From NCBI GenBank assembly GCA_026785815.1, contig JAJAZH010000451.1:1-5301 (forward strand): a stretch of 5,301 nucleotides of DNA. The letters run 5' to 3'. Made by a program: the position numbers and the translations under genes. Under the pieces are notes generated by a model that was not told the origin of the DNA, ran no database searches, and saw nothing but the letters and a program-made list of their open reading frames with translations. Below are positions 1-5,207 of the stretch, piece by piece. This DNA comes from Ramlibacter sp. GTDB lineage: Bacteria > Pseudomonadota > Gammaproteobacteria > Burkholderiales > Burkholderiaceae_C. The first letter of the stretch is position 1. Each line of letters starts with the position of its first letter.

Positions 1-444
1 CCCCACACCCGCGTCAGCTGCTCGGGCCCCCCCCGGGCGCGGGCGCCCCCGCCCAGGGCGCCGGCCCCGATGGCCGCCGCCGTGCCTGCAGCGCCGAAAG
101 TCGACTCCGGGATGATCGAATTCGACATGGGGACGCTGTCGCTGGATTTGCCGGCCACCTCCGCACCCGCGCCGGCCCCGTCAACGTCATCGTCCAGCGC
201 TAGCGCCCTCGCGGTGCACGACTCCGGCAACGCGCCCCTGATCAGCCTGGACGGCGGCAGCACCGGCGGCTTCGAAGTCGACAGCCCCAGCGACGACCCG
301 CTCGCCACCAAGCTGGCCCTGGCCCAGGAGTTCAACGCCATCGGCGACCCGGACGGCGCCCGCAGCCTGGCGGAGGAAGTCGTCGCTGAAGCTTCGGGTG
401 ATCTGAAGACCCGGGCCCAGCGCTTCCTGGCCGAAATCAACTGA
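1..444 (+). CDS. fimV: FimV-type protein, C-terminal part (5' end cut by window)
   Basis: This is the tail of FimV, a large inner-membrane/periplasmic protein with a TPR-like C-terminal end. In Pseudomonas, FimV acts in type IV pilus assembly, twitching and polar organisation. The frame is open from base 1 to the TGA at 442-444. Two features identify it: an acidic hydrophobic segment at about 112-153 (GMIEFDMGTLSLDL), of a kind that recurs in FimV proteins, and a final ~48-residue block from 295 (DPLATKLALAQEF, then GDPDGARSLAEEVV, ending RFLAEIN) that matches the conserved FimV C-terminal domain. An Ala/Pro/Ser-rich linker lies between them. The part before about base 60 translates to an Arg/Pro/Cys-rich string unlike FimV linkers and may be out of frame (see findings). 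The ATG at 70 is internal, not the start. truA follows after 103 bases, as is usual in Burkholderiales. Confidence 0.85.
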   Translation, partial: PHTRVSCSGPPRARAPPPRAPAPMAAAVPAAPKVDSGMIEFDMGTLSLDLPATSAPAPAPSTSSSSASALAVHDSGNAPLISLDGGSTGGFEVDSPSDDPLATKLALAQEFNAIGDPDGARSLAEEVVAEASGDLKTRAQRFLAEIN

Positions 445-535
445 CGGAATGCTGGCGTCGACGCTTTGGGTGGTGGGGCCTGATGGCCGCTCCCAGAGCT
501 CTGATTGAGGCGCCTTGGCGTCGCCCTCAGGACGC

Positions 536-542
536 AGGGTGA
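536..542 (+). promoter_or_regulatory. Ribosome binding site of truA
   Basis: AGGGTGA lies 5 bases before the ATG at 548, with its AGGG core 8 bases away. It matches the GGTGA part of the anti-Shine-Dalgarno complement. It favours the ATG at 548 over the in-frame TTG at 515 and the GTG at 539, which sits inside this site. Confidence 0.6.
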
Positions 543-547
543 AGTCG

Positions 548-1330
548 ATGCGGTTGGCCCTCGGTATCAGCTACAACGGACAAGCCTACGAAGGCTGGCA
601 GAGCCAGGCCTCGGCCCGCGCCGTCCAGGACCACCTCGAAGCCGCCCTGACCAAGTTCTGCGCGCAGCGGGTGTCGACCGTCTGCGCCGGCCGCACCGAT
701 GCCGGCGTGCACGCGCTGATGCAGGTCATTCACTTCGACAGCGCGGTCGAGCGCGAAGAATTCTCCTGGATCCGCGGCACCAACCGCTACCTGCCCGCGG
801 ACATTGCTGTGGAGTGGGCACGCGCCGTCCCCGACGCTTTTCACGCGCGTGCCGTCGCGATCGCGCGCCGCTACAGCTACATCATCCGGGAGTCCGTGGT
901 GCGGCCCAGCGTCGATGCTGGCCGCGTGGGCTGGGTGTTCCGGCCGCTCGACGGCGAGGCCATGCGGCAAGGCGCTCGATTCCTGTTGGGGGAGCACGAT
1001 TTCACCTCCTTCCGCGCTTCCGCCTGCCAGGCGCGCAGCCCCGTCAAGACGCTCAATCGGATCGAAATCACGCAGCGTGGCGCTTACTGGCGATTCGACT
1101 TCGAGGCCAACGCATTCCTGCACCACATGATCCGCAACCTGATGGGCTGCCTGCTGGTGGTCGGCCAGAAGCAGCAGCAGCCGTCGTGGATGGCGCAGGT
1201 GCTGCGGGCGCGCGACCGCGACGCAGCGGCGCCAACATTCTCGGCTGCAGGGCTTTACTTCCTGGGCCCGGTGTACGAAGACCATTGGCAGTTGCCGGTC
1301 AGGACCCCTGCGTATGATTGGTTGCCATGA
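548..1330 (+). CDS. truA: tRNA pseudouridine(38-40) synthase TruA
   Basis: TruA converts uridines 38, 39 and 40 in the anticodon arm of many tRNAs to pseudouridine in the cytoplasm. The 260-residue product is a usual length. The catalytic aspartate is D51 in CAGRTDAGVHA. Y109 (in ARRYSYII) and R196 (in NAFLHHMIRN) sit at the same spacing as E. coli D60, Y118 and R205, each offset by 9. The family block HDFTSFRASAC (150-160) is also present. The ATG at 548 gives the standard N-terminus MRLALGISYNG and has a Shine-Dalgarno. Upstream in-frame starts (TTG 515, GTG 539) would add 11 or 3 residues that do not look like TruA. The stop overlaps the trpF start (ATGA at 1327-1330), so the two genes are probably cotranscribed and translationally coupled. 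The 103-base gap after fimV has no clear promoter that I can name. Confidence 0.97.
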   Translation: MRLALGISYNGQAYEGWQSQASARAVQDHLEAALTKFCAQRVSTVCAGRTDAGVHALMQVIHFDSAVEREEFSWIRGTNRYLPADIAVEWARAVPDAFHARAVAIARRYSYIIRESVVRPSVDAGRVGWVFRPLDGEAMRQGARFLLGEHDFTSFRASACQARSPVKTLNRIEITQRGAYWRFDFEANAFLHHMIRNLMGCLLVVGQKQQQPSWMAQVLRARDRDAAAPTFSAAGLYFLGPVYEDHWQLPVRTPAYDWLP

Positions 1331-2058
1331 ATTCCGGCCCTCCCGCGGCGCAACGCACGCGCATCAAGATCTGCGGCATGACGCGCGAGCAGGATGTCGA
1401 TGCAGCCGTCGCTGCGGGCGCTGACGCGGTCGGTTTCGTTTTGTATGAACCCAGCGCGCGCTACGTCGCTTTGCCCCGCGCAGCGCAACTCGCGCGTCGA
1501 CTCCCGCCCTTCGTCACCCCAGTGCTGCTCTTTGTCAATGCGCTCGCCCAGGAGATCCAGGACGCCTGCGCCGAAGTCGGTGCTGCAGTGGTCCAGTTCC
1601 ACGGCGACGAGACCCTTGAACAGTGCCTGGCGGCGACCGCGAACGGCGCCCGCCCCTTCCTGCGCGCCGCGCGAATTCCCCTGGACTCGTCGCAAGCCTT
1701 CGACTTGGTAAACTTCGCTTCCGTTTACTCCAGCGCCCAGGCCATCCTGCTCGACGCCCATGTCGAGGAATACGGCGGCGGCGGCAAGGCATTCAATTGG
1801 TCACGTCTTCCTCCAAGCGTCAACGCTCACCTCGTCTTGTCTGGTGGGTTGACGCCTGCAAACGTGACCGATGGCATCCAGCAGGTGCGGCCGCGGTGCA
1901 GATCGCTGTCCGTTGATGTGAGCTCCGGCGTCGAGCGCGACGGCCCTGGTCAAAAGGGCATCAAGGACCCGGAAAAGATCCATCAGTTTGTCGCGGCCGT
2001 GCGTGCCGCCGACAGGCTTCTTGCCCTGAATCAACATGATTTCCTATCAACAACCTGA
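1327..2058 (+). CDS. trpF: Phosphoribosylanthranilate isomerase TrpF
   Basis: TrpF catalyses the Amadori rearrangement of N-(5-phosphoribosyl)anthranilate to CdRP, the third step from chorismate to tryptophan. It is a 243-residue single-domain (beta/alpha)8 protein, not fused to TrpC. The general base is C16 in RIKICGMT and the general acid is D143 in ILLDAHVEEYGG, as in Thermotoga TrpF C7 and D126. The phosphate-binding region shows as LSGGLTPANV (171-180) and VDVSSGVE (196-203), with GIKDPEKI after it. The ATG at 1327 overlaps the truA stop as ATGA. An in-frame TTG at 1318 would add only MVA and is less likely. No strong Shine-Dalgarno is seen, which fits coupled translation. The last eight codons overlap trpB, giving a slightly long, poorly conserved tail (LNQHDFLSTT). 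One oddity is N157 in GKAFNW, where relatives usually have FDW. Confidence 0.96.
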   Translation: MNSGPPAAQRTRIKICGMTREQDVDAAVAAGADAVGFVLYEPSARYVALPRAAQLARRLPPFVTPVLLFVNALAQEIQDACAEVGAAVVQFHGDETLEQCLAATANGARPFLRAARIPLDSSQAFDLVNFASVYSSAQAILLDAHVEEYGGGGKAFNWSRLPPSVNAHLVLSGGLTPANVTDGIQQVRPRCRSLSVDVSSGVERDGPGQKGIKDPEKIHQFVAAVRAADRLLALNQHDFLSTT

Positions 2059-3283
2059 CGTCGCCGGTCACTTCGGCATCTACGGCGGCAGCTTCGTCAG
2101 CGAGACGCTGACCCACGCGATCAACGAGCTGCGCGAGGCTTACGCGAAGTACCAGCACGACCCGGAGTTCCTCGAGGAATTCCGTTATGAGCTCAAACAC
2201 TTCGTCGGGCGCCCGTCCCCGATCTACCACGCGGCCCGCACCAGCCGCGAGATGGGCGGCGCGCAGATCTATTTCAAGCGCGAGGACCTGAACCACACCG
2301 GCGCCCACAAGATCAACAACGCGATCGGCCAGGCCATGCTGGCGCGCCGGATGGGCAAGCCGCGCATCATTGCCGAGACCGGCGCCGGCCAGCACGGCGT
2401 CGCGACAGCCACCATCTGCGCCCGCTACGGGCTCGAATGCGTGGTCTACATGGGCAGCGCCGACGTCAGCCGCCAGAGCCCGAATGTGTACCGGATGAAC
2501 CTGCTGGGCGCCACGGTCGTGCCGGTCGAGTCCGGCAGCAAGACCTTGAAGGACGCACTGAACGAGGCCATGCGCGACTGGGTCACCCATGTCGAGAACA
2601 CCTTCTACATCATCGGCACGGTCGCCGGCCCGCATCCTTATCCGATGATGGTGCGCGACTTCCAGAGCGTGATCGGCAACGAGTGCATTGTGCAGATGCC
2701 CGACATGGCGGGCGGCCAGCCCGACGTCGTCATGGCGTGCGTGGGCGGCGGCAGCAACGCGATGGGAATCTTCCACCCCTACATCCCGTTCGAAAACACG
2801 CGCTTGATCGGGGTCGAGGCAGCAGGCGAAGGGCTCGACAGCGGCAAGCATTCCGCCTCGCTGCAACGTGGCAGCGCCGGGGTCCTGCACGGCAACCGCA
2901 CCTACATCCTGCAGGACGAGAACGGCCAGATCACCGAGACCCACAGCATCAGCGCCGGCCTCGATTACCCGGGCGTGGGACCCGAACACGCCTGGCTGAA
3001 GGACATCGGCCGCGCCGAATACGTTGGCATCACGGACGACGAGGCGCTACGAGCCTTCCACTATGTGTGCCGCACCGAAGGCATCATCCCGGCGCTGGAG
3101 TCCAGCCATGCGGTGGCCTATGCGATGAAGCTGGCCAAGACCATGAGGCCAGACCAGTCGATCCTGGTCAATCTCTCGGGCCGGGGTGACAAGGACCTGG
3201 GAACGGTGGCCGATCTGGCAGGCACGGACTTCTACGATCGACCGTCGATGCGGGGCATGCAGGTCAAGGGCGGAAAATTGTGA
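2036..3283 (+). CDS. trpB: Tryptophan synthase beta subunit TrpB
   Basis: TrpB condenses indole with L-serine to give L-tryptophan, using PLP. It works as the alpha2-beta2 complex with TrpA, which channels indole to it. The product is 415 residues, a little longer than the 397 of E. coli, mainly through short extra residues at the ends. The PLP Schiff-base lysine is K92 in NHTGAHKINNA, the catalytic glutamate is E114 in AETGAGQHG, the phosphate loop is GGGSNAMG (237-244), the D310 region is SISAGLDYPGVGPEH, and S381 of LSGRGDKD contacts the PLP ring. All are intact. The ATG at 2036 gives a family-like start (PDVAGHFGIYGGSFVSETL) and lies 23 bases inside trpF. I see no strong Shine-Dalgarno, so coupling to trpF translation is likely. 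The TGA at 3281-3283 lies inside the first copy of a repeat that fills the trpB-trpA gap. Confidence 0.98.
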   Translation: MISYQQPDVAGHFGIYGGSFVSETLTHAINELREAYAKYQHDPEFLEEFRYELKHFVGRPSPIYHAARTSREMGGAQIYFKREDLNHTGAHKINNAIGQAMLARRMGKPRIIAETGAGQHGVATATICARYGLECVVYMGSADVSRQSPNVYRMNLLGATVVPVESGSKTLKDALNEAMRDWVTHVENTFYIIGTVAGPHPYPMMVRDFQSVIGNECIVQMPDMAGGQPDVVMACVGGGSNAMGIFHPYIPFENTRLIGVEAAGEGLDSGKHSASLQRGSAGVLHGNRTYILQDENGQITETHSISAGLDYPGVGPEHAWLKDIGRAEYVGITDDEALRAFHYVCRTEGIIPALESSHAVAYAMKLAKTMRPDQSILVNLSGRGDKDLGTVADLAGTDFYDRPSMRGMQVKGGKL

Positions 3284-3306
3284 GCCCCCACGCTCACCTC
3301 TGTTCG
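3278..3306 (+). repeat. GC-rich dispersed-type repeat, copy 1
   Basis: This is a 29-base unit repeated at 3361-3389 with 27 of 29 bases identical. It contains a perfect 6-base stem, GTGAGC (3280-3285) with GCTCAC (3292-3297), around a 6-base loop. The trpB stop codon is inside the left stem. From memory, sequences of the type GTGAGCCCCCACGCTCAC followed by TTCG-like and C-run/G-run segments are common in Comamonadaceae intergenic regions. I could not check this here. Confidence 0.8.
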
Positions 3307-3308
3307 CT

Positions 3309-3323
3309 GCCCCCCAAGGGGGC
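3309..3323 (+). repeat. C-run/G-run hairpin after trpB
   Basis: GCCCCC (3309-3314) pairs perfectly with GGGGGC (3318-3323) around a CAA loop. It could slow RNA polymerase or protect the trpB mRNA end. No T-run follows, so it is not a standard Rho-independent terminator, which fits trpA needing read-through from trpB. Confidence 0.6.
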
Positions 3324-3327
3324 GCAT

Positions 3328-3341
3328 GCCTCCCTAGAGGC
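3328..3341 (+). repeat. Small hairpin in trpB-trpA spacer
   Basis: GCCTC (3328-3332) pairs with GAGGC (3337-3341) around the loop CCTA. It follows the previous hairpin by four bases, so the two look like parts of one structured repeat element. No T-run follows it. Confidence 0.5.
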
Positions 3342-3350
3342 GGCTCGTCG

Positions 3351-3369
3351 GGAGTCATGGTTGTGAGCC
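3351..3369 (+). repeat. Upstream copy of the trpA translation start region
   Basis: These 19 bases (GGAGTCATGGTTGTGAGCC) match 18 of 19 with 3389-3407, which contains the trpA Shine-Dalgarno and start codon. The copies are 38 bases apart. The upstream copy keeps GGAG, an ATG and a GTG in the same spacing, so it could bind ribosomes. Confidence 0.8.
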
Positions 3370-3389
3370 CCCACGCTCACATTTGTTCG
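3361..3389 (+). repeat. GC-rich dispersed-type repeat, copy 2
   Basis: This is the second copy of the 29-base unit, 83 bases after the first, with two mismatches in the segment after the stem. The perfect stem GTGAGC (3363-3368) with GCTCAC (3375-3380) is retained. It ends at the first G of the trpA Shine-Dalgarno. Confidence 0.8.
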
Positions 3390-3392
3390 GAG
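3389..3392 (+). promoter_or_regulatory. Ribosome binding site of trpA, deciding a GTG start
   Basis: GGAG is 8 bases before the GTG at 3401 but only 2 bases before the in-frame ATG at 3395. The spacing therefore supports GTG 3401 as the real start. Confidence 0.65.
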
Positions 3393-3400
3393 TCATGATT

Positions 3401-4210
3401 GTGAGCCGCATCGCCAGCAAATTTGCCGAACTCGGCGCGGCCGGCCGCAAGGCACTGGTCCCTTACGTCACTGCCGGCTTTCCATTCGCGGACGTCACGC
3501 CCGAACTGATGCATGCGATGGTGACTGCGGGTGCGGACGTGATCGAACTGGGCGTTCCCTTCTCCGACCCGATGGCCGACGGCCCGGTGATCCAGAAGGC
3601 GGGCGAAAAAGCGTTGGCTCTCGGTGTCGGCATGAGCGAGGTGCTGGCGATGGTGCGCAGCTTTCGAGGCCAGGACAGCGTGACGCCGGTGGTGCTGATG
3701 GGCTACGCCAACCCGGTGGAGCGGTACGACCTCAAGCACGGCAAGAACGGCTTCGTCCGCGACGCCGCCGCAGCCGGAGTCGACGGCATCCTGATCGTGG
3801 ACTACCCACCCGAAGAGTGCGAGGAGTTCGCCGCGAAACTTCGGGCCAGCGGCATCGACCTGATTTTCCTGCTGGCGCCGACCAGCACCGACCAGCGCAT
3901 GCAGCAGGTCGCGCGGATGGCGAGCGGCTACGTCTATTACGTCTCGCTCAAAGGCGTCACGGGTGCCGGCCACCTGGACACCGATGCGGTCGAAAAGATG
4001 CTGCCGCGCATCCGCGCGCATGTGAAGATTCCGGTGGGCGTCGGTTTTGGCATCCGGGACGCGGCGACCGCCAGCGCGGTGGGGAAAAGTGCCGACGCCG
4101 TCATCATCGGAACCCGGATCATCCAGCTGCTCGAAGGGCAGCCGCGCCAGCAGGGGATCACTGCCGTCGCAGATTTCCTGCGCGGAATCCGTTCTGCGCT
4201 CGACGCATAA
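3401..4210 (+). CDS. trpA: Tryptophan synthase alpha subunit TrpA
   Basis: TrpA cleaves indole-3-glycerol phosphate to indole and glyceraldehyde 3-phosphate and passes the indole through a tunnel to TrpB. The 269-residue (beta/alpha)8 protein has the usual length. Catalytic E49 (in ADVIELGVPFSDP) and D60 (in DPMADGP) fall at exactly the Salmonella/E. coli numbers when the GTG at 3401 is used. The family N-terminus MSRI and the 8-base Shine-Dalgarno spacing also support that start. The ATG at 3395 (MIVSRI) and the TTG at 3383 are in-frame alternatives. The loop 6 region (SLKGVTGAG, 182-190) and the phosphate-binding VGFGIRD (214-220) with IIGTRI (235-240) are intact. Unlike most trpB-trpA pairs, which overlap or nearly touch, this gene lies 117 bases after trpB across a repeat-filled gap. 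accD follows after 28 bases. Confidence 0.97.
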   Translation: MSRIASKFAELGAAGRKALVPYVTAGFPFADVTPELMHAMVTAGADVIELGVPFSDPMADGPVIQKAGEKALALGVGMSEVLAMVRSFRGQDSVTPVVLMGYANPVERYDLKHGKNGFVRDAAAAGVDGILIVDYPPEECEEFAAKLRASGIDLIFLLAPTSTDQRMQQVARMASGYVYYVSLKGVTGAGHLDTDAVEKMLPRIRAHVKIPVGVGFGIRDAATASAVGKSADAVIIGTRIIQLLEGQPRQQGITAVADFLRGIRSALDA

Positions 4211-4223
4211 TCACGAGTCTCGC

Positions 4224-4229
4224 AAGGAG
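4224..4229 (+). promoter_or_regulatory. Ribosome binding site of accD
   Basis: AAGGAG lies 9 bases before the ATG at 4239. It is the strongest Shine-Dalgarno in the window and fixes the accD start well inside a longer open frame that runs back into trpA. Confidence 0.8.
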
Positions 4230-4238
4230 CAATACCCG

Positions 4239-5111
4239 ATGAGCTGGCTCGAAAAACTTCTGCCGCCGAAAATCCAGCAGACCGATCCGGCCGATCGCCG
4301 CAGCGTGCCGGAGGGGCTCTGGGTCAAGTGCCCGAGCTGCGAGACTGTGCTGTACAAGACCGACCTGGAGCAGAACCAGAACGTCTGTCCGACCTGCAGC
4401 CACCACCACCGCATCGGCGCCCGTGCGCGGCTGAACGGCTTTCTCGATGCCGAAGGGCGCTACGAGATCGGCCAGGAAGTGCTGCCGGTCGACGCGCTCA
4501 AGTTCAAGGACAGCCGCAAGTATCCCGAGCGGCTGAAGGAAGCCCTGGAGAACACCGGTGAGACCGATGCGCTGGTGGTGATGGGCGGCGCCGTGCACAG
4601 CATGAGCCTGGTCGCCGCGGCGTTCGAGTTCGACTTCATGGGTGGCAGCATGGGCAGCGTGGTCGGCGAGCGGTTCGTCCGTGGCGTCGAGGCCGCGATC
4701 GAGCAGAAGGTGCCCTTCCTTTGCTTCACCGCCACTGGCGGGGCCCGCATGCAGGAGGGCTTGCTTTCGCTGATGCAGATGGCCAAGACCAACGCGGCGC
4801 TGACGCGCCTGGCAAAGAAAGGACTGCCCTACATCAGCGTCCTGACCGATCCGACCATGGGTGGAGTGAGCGCCGGGTTCGCGTTCGTCGGCGACATCGT
4901 GGTTGCCGAGCCGAAAGCGCTGATCGGCTTCGCCGGTCCCCGCGTGATCGAGTCGACCGTGCGCGTCACCCTGCCCGAGGGCTTCCAGCGAGCCGAGTTC
5001 CTGCAGACCAAGGGCGCTGTCGATTTCATCTGCGACCGCCGTGAGTTGCGCAAGACGATCTCGCACGCGCTCGCCATGCTCCAGCGCCAACCGGCCGACG
5101 CTGTCGACTAA
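4239..5111 (+). CDS. accD: Acetyl-CoA carboxylase carboxyltransferase subunit beta AccD
   Basis: AccD pairs with AccA to form the carboxyltransferase that moves the carboxyl group from biotin on AccB to acetyl-CoA, giving malonyl-CoA for fatty acid synthesis in the cytoplasm. The 290-residue product begins MSWLEKLLPPKI and carries the N-terminal four-cysteine zinc ribbon C31/C34 (CPSC) and C50/C53 (CPTC). The crotonase-fold domain follows: GGSMGSVVGERFVRG (135-149), the oxyanion-hole glycines in TATGGARMQEG (164-174), DPTMGGVSAGFA (204-215) and EPKALIGFAGPRVIE (224-238). All are well conserved. The start rests on AAGGAG 9 bases upstream. The open frame continues back to about 4047, but that part is trpA read in another frame. 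The gene is downstream of trpA in the same direction with a 28-base gap and may share the transcript. It ends at TAA 5109-5111, facing the convergent yggT gene. Confidence 0.98.
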   Translation: MSWLEKLLPPKIQQTDPADRRSVPEGLWVKCPSCETVLYKTDLEQNQNVCPTCSHHHRIGARARLNGFLDAEGRYEIGQEVLPVDALKFKDSRKYPERLKEALENTGETDALVVMGGAVHSMSLVAAAFEFDFMGGSMGSVVGERFVRGVEAAIEQKVPFLCFTATGGARMQEGLLSLMQMAKTNAALTRLAKKGLPYISVLTDPTMGGVSAGFAFVGDIVVAEPKALIGFAGPRVIESTVRVTLPEGFQRAEFLQTKGAVDFICDRRELRKTISHALAMLQRQPADAVD

Positions 5112-5121
5112 ACCTGAGAGT

Positions 5122-5198
5122 TGGGGGTCAGACCCCGATTCAGGACAACAGCTGTTTCGGAGCGCGCGGACTCCAGCGAAATCGGGCTCTGATCCCCA
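5122..5198. repeat. Long imperfect inverted repeat in the accD/yggT convergent spacer
   Basis: The left arm, 5122-5140 (TGGGGGTCAGACCCCGATT), pairs with the right arm, 5180-5198, at 17 of 19 positions around a 39-base middle. The left arm also folds on itself (GGGG 5124-5127 with CCCC 5133-5136). The GGGGTCAGA/TCTGACCCC wording resembles REP-like and miniature elements that I recall from proteobacterial intergenic regions, often near REP-associated IS200-like transposases. No transposase gene is in this window. It may block read-through between the two facing genes, but no T-run is present. Confidence 0.7.
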
Positions 5199-5207
5199 CT
5201 GATTGAA

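Larger units (their letters stand above)
3357..3398 (+). other. Possible 13-codon upstream ORF before trpA
   Basis: An ATG at 3357 (or a GTG at 3363, better spaced from GGAG at 3351-3354) opens a frame reading MVVSPHAHICSES and ending at TGA 3396-3398. Its stop lies two bases before the proposed trpA GTG and overlaps the alternative trpA ATG at 3395 as ATGA. It contains no tryptophan codon, so it is not an attenuation leader of the usual kind. It may be a chance product of the duplication, or it may deliver ribosomes to trpA by termination-reinitiation. There is no evidence that the peptide itself matters. Confidence 0.25.

Noticed and set aside
494..503. The 10-base palindrome CAGAGCTCTG between fimV and truA, considered as an operator or terminator
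   Set aside because: It has no loop, T-run or second site and is short enough to be chance in this sequence.
449..508. A 19-codon mini-ORF after fimV (MLASTLWVVGPDGRSQSSD), considered as a trp attenuator leader
   Set aside because: It has a single Trp codon, no good Shine-Dalgarno and no following terminator/antiterminator pair, and it sits before truA rather than directly before trpF.
505..1317. A 270-codon plus-strand frame overlapping truA, and a minus-strand frame at 527-1285
   Set aside because: Both are alternative readings of truA, extremely Arg/Pro/Ala-rich or His/Val/Ala-rich. TruA in its own frame has all catalytic residues.
1961..2989. A 342-codon open frame on the minus strand opposite trpB
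   Set aside because: Its translation is Ala/Val/His/Asp/Arg-rich without recognisable motifs and lies antisense to an intact trpB. Long antisense frames are expected in GC-rich codon-biased genes.
3309..3341. A Rho-independent terminator after trpB
   Set aside because: The stems are strong but there is no T-run, and trpA without its own visible promoter would be cut off.
3186..3398. A 70-codon plus-strand frame across the trpB end and spacer, considered as a small gene between trpB and trpA
   Set aside because: The first part is trpB read out of frame and the rest is the repeat. Only the last 13 codons have a plausible start, and they are listed separately with low confidence.
4047..4238. 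A 64-codon N-terminal extension of accD
   Set aside because: It is trpA sequence in another frame. AAGGAG and the conserved MSWLEKLLPP start place the true start at 4239.
4158..5090. A 310-codon open frame on the minus strand opposite accD
   Set aside because: It is antisense to a fully conserved accD, has low-complexity His/Ala/Gly/Arg composition, and shows no family resemblance.
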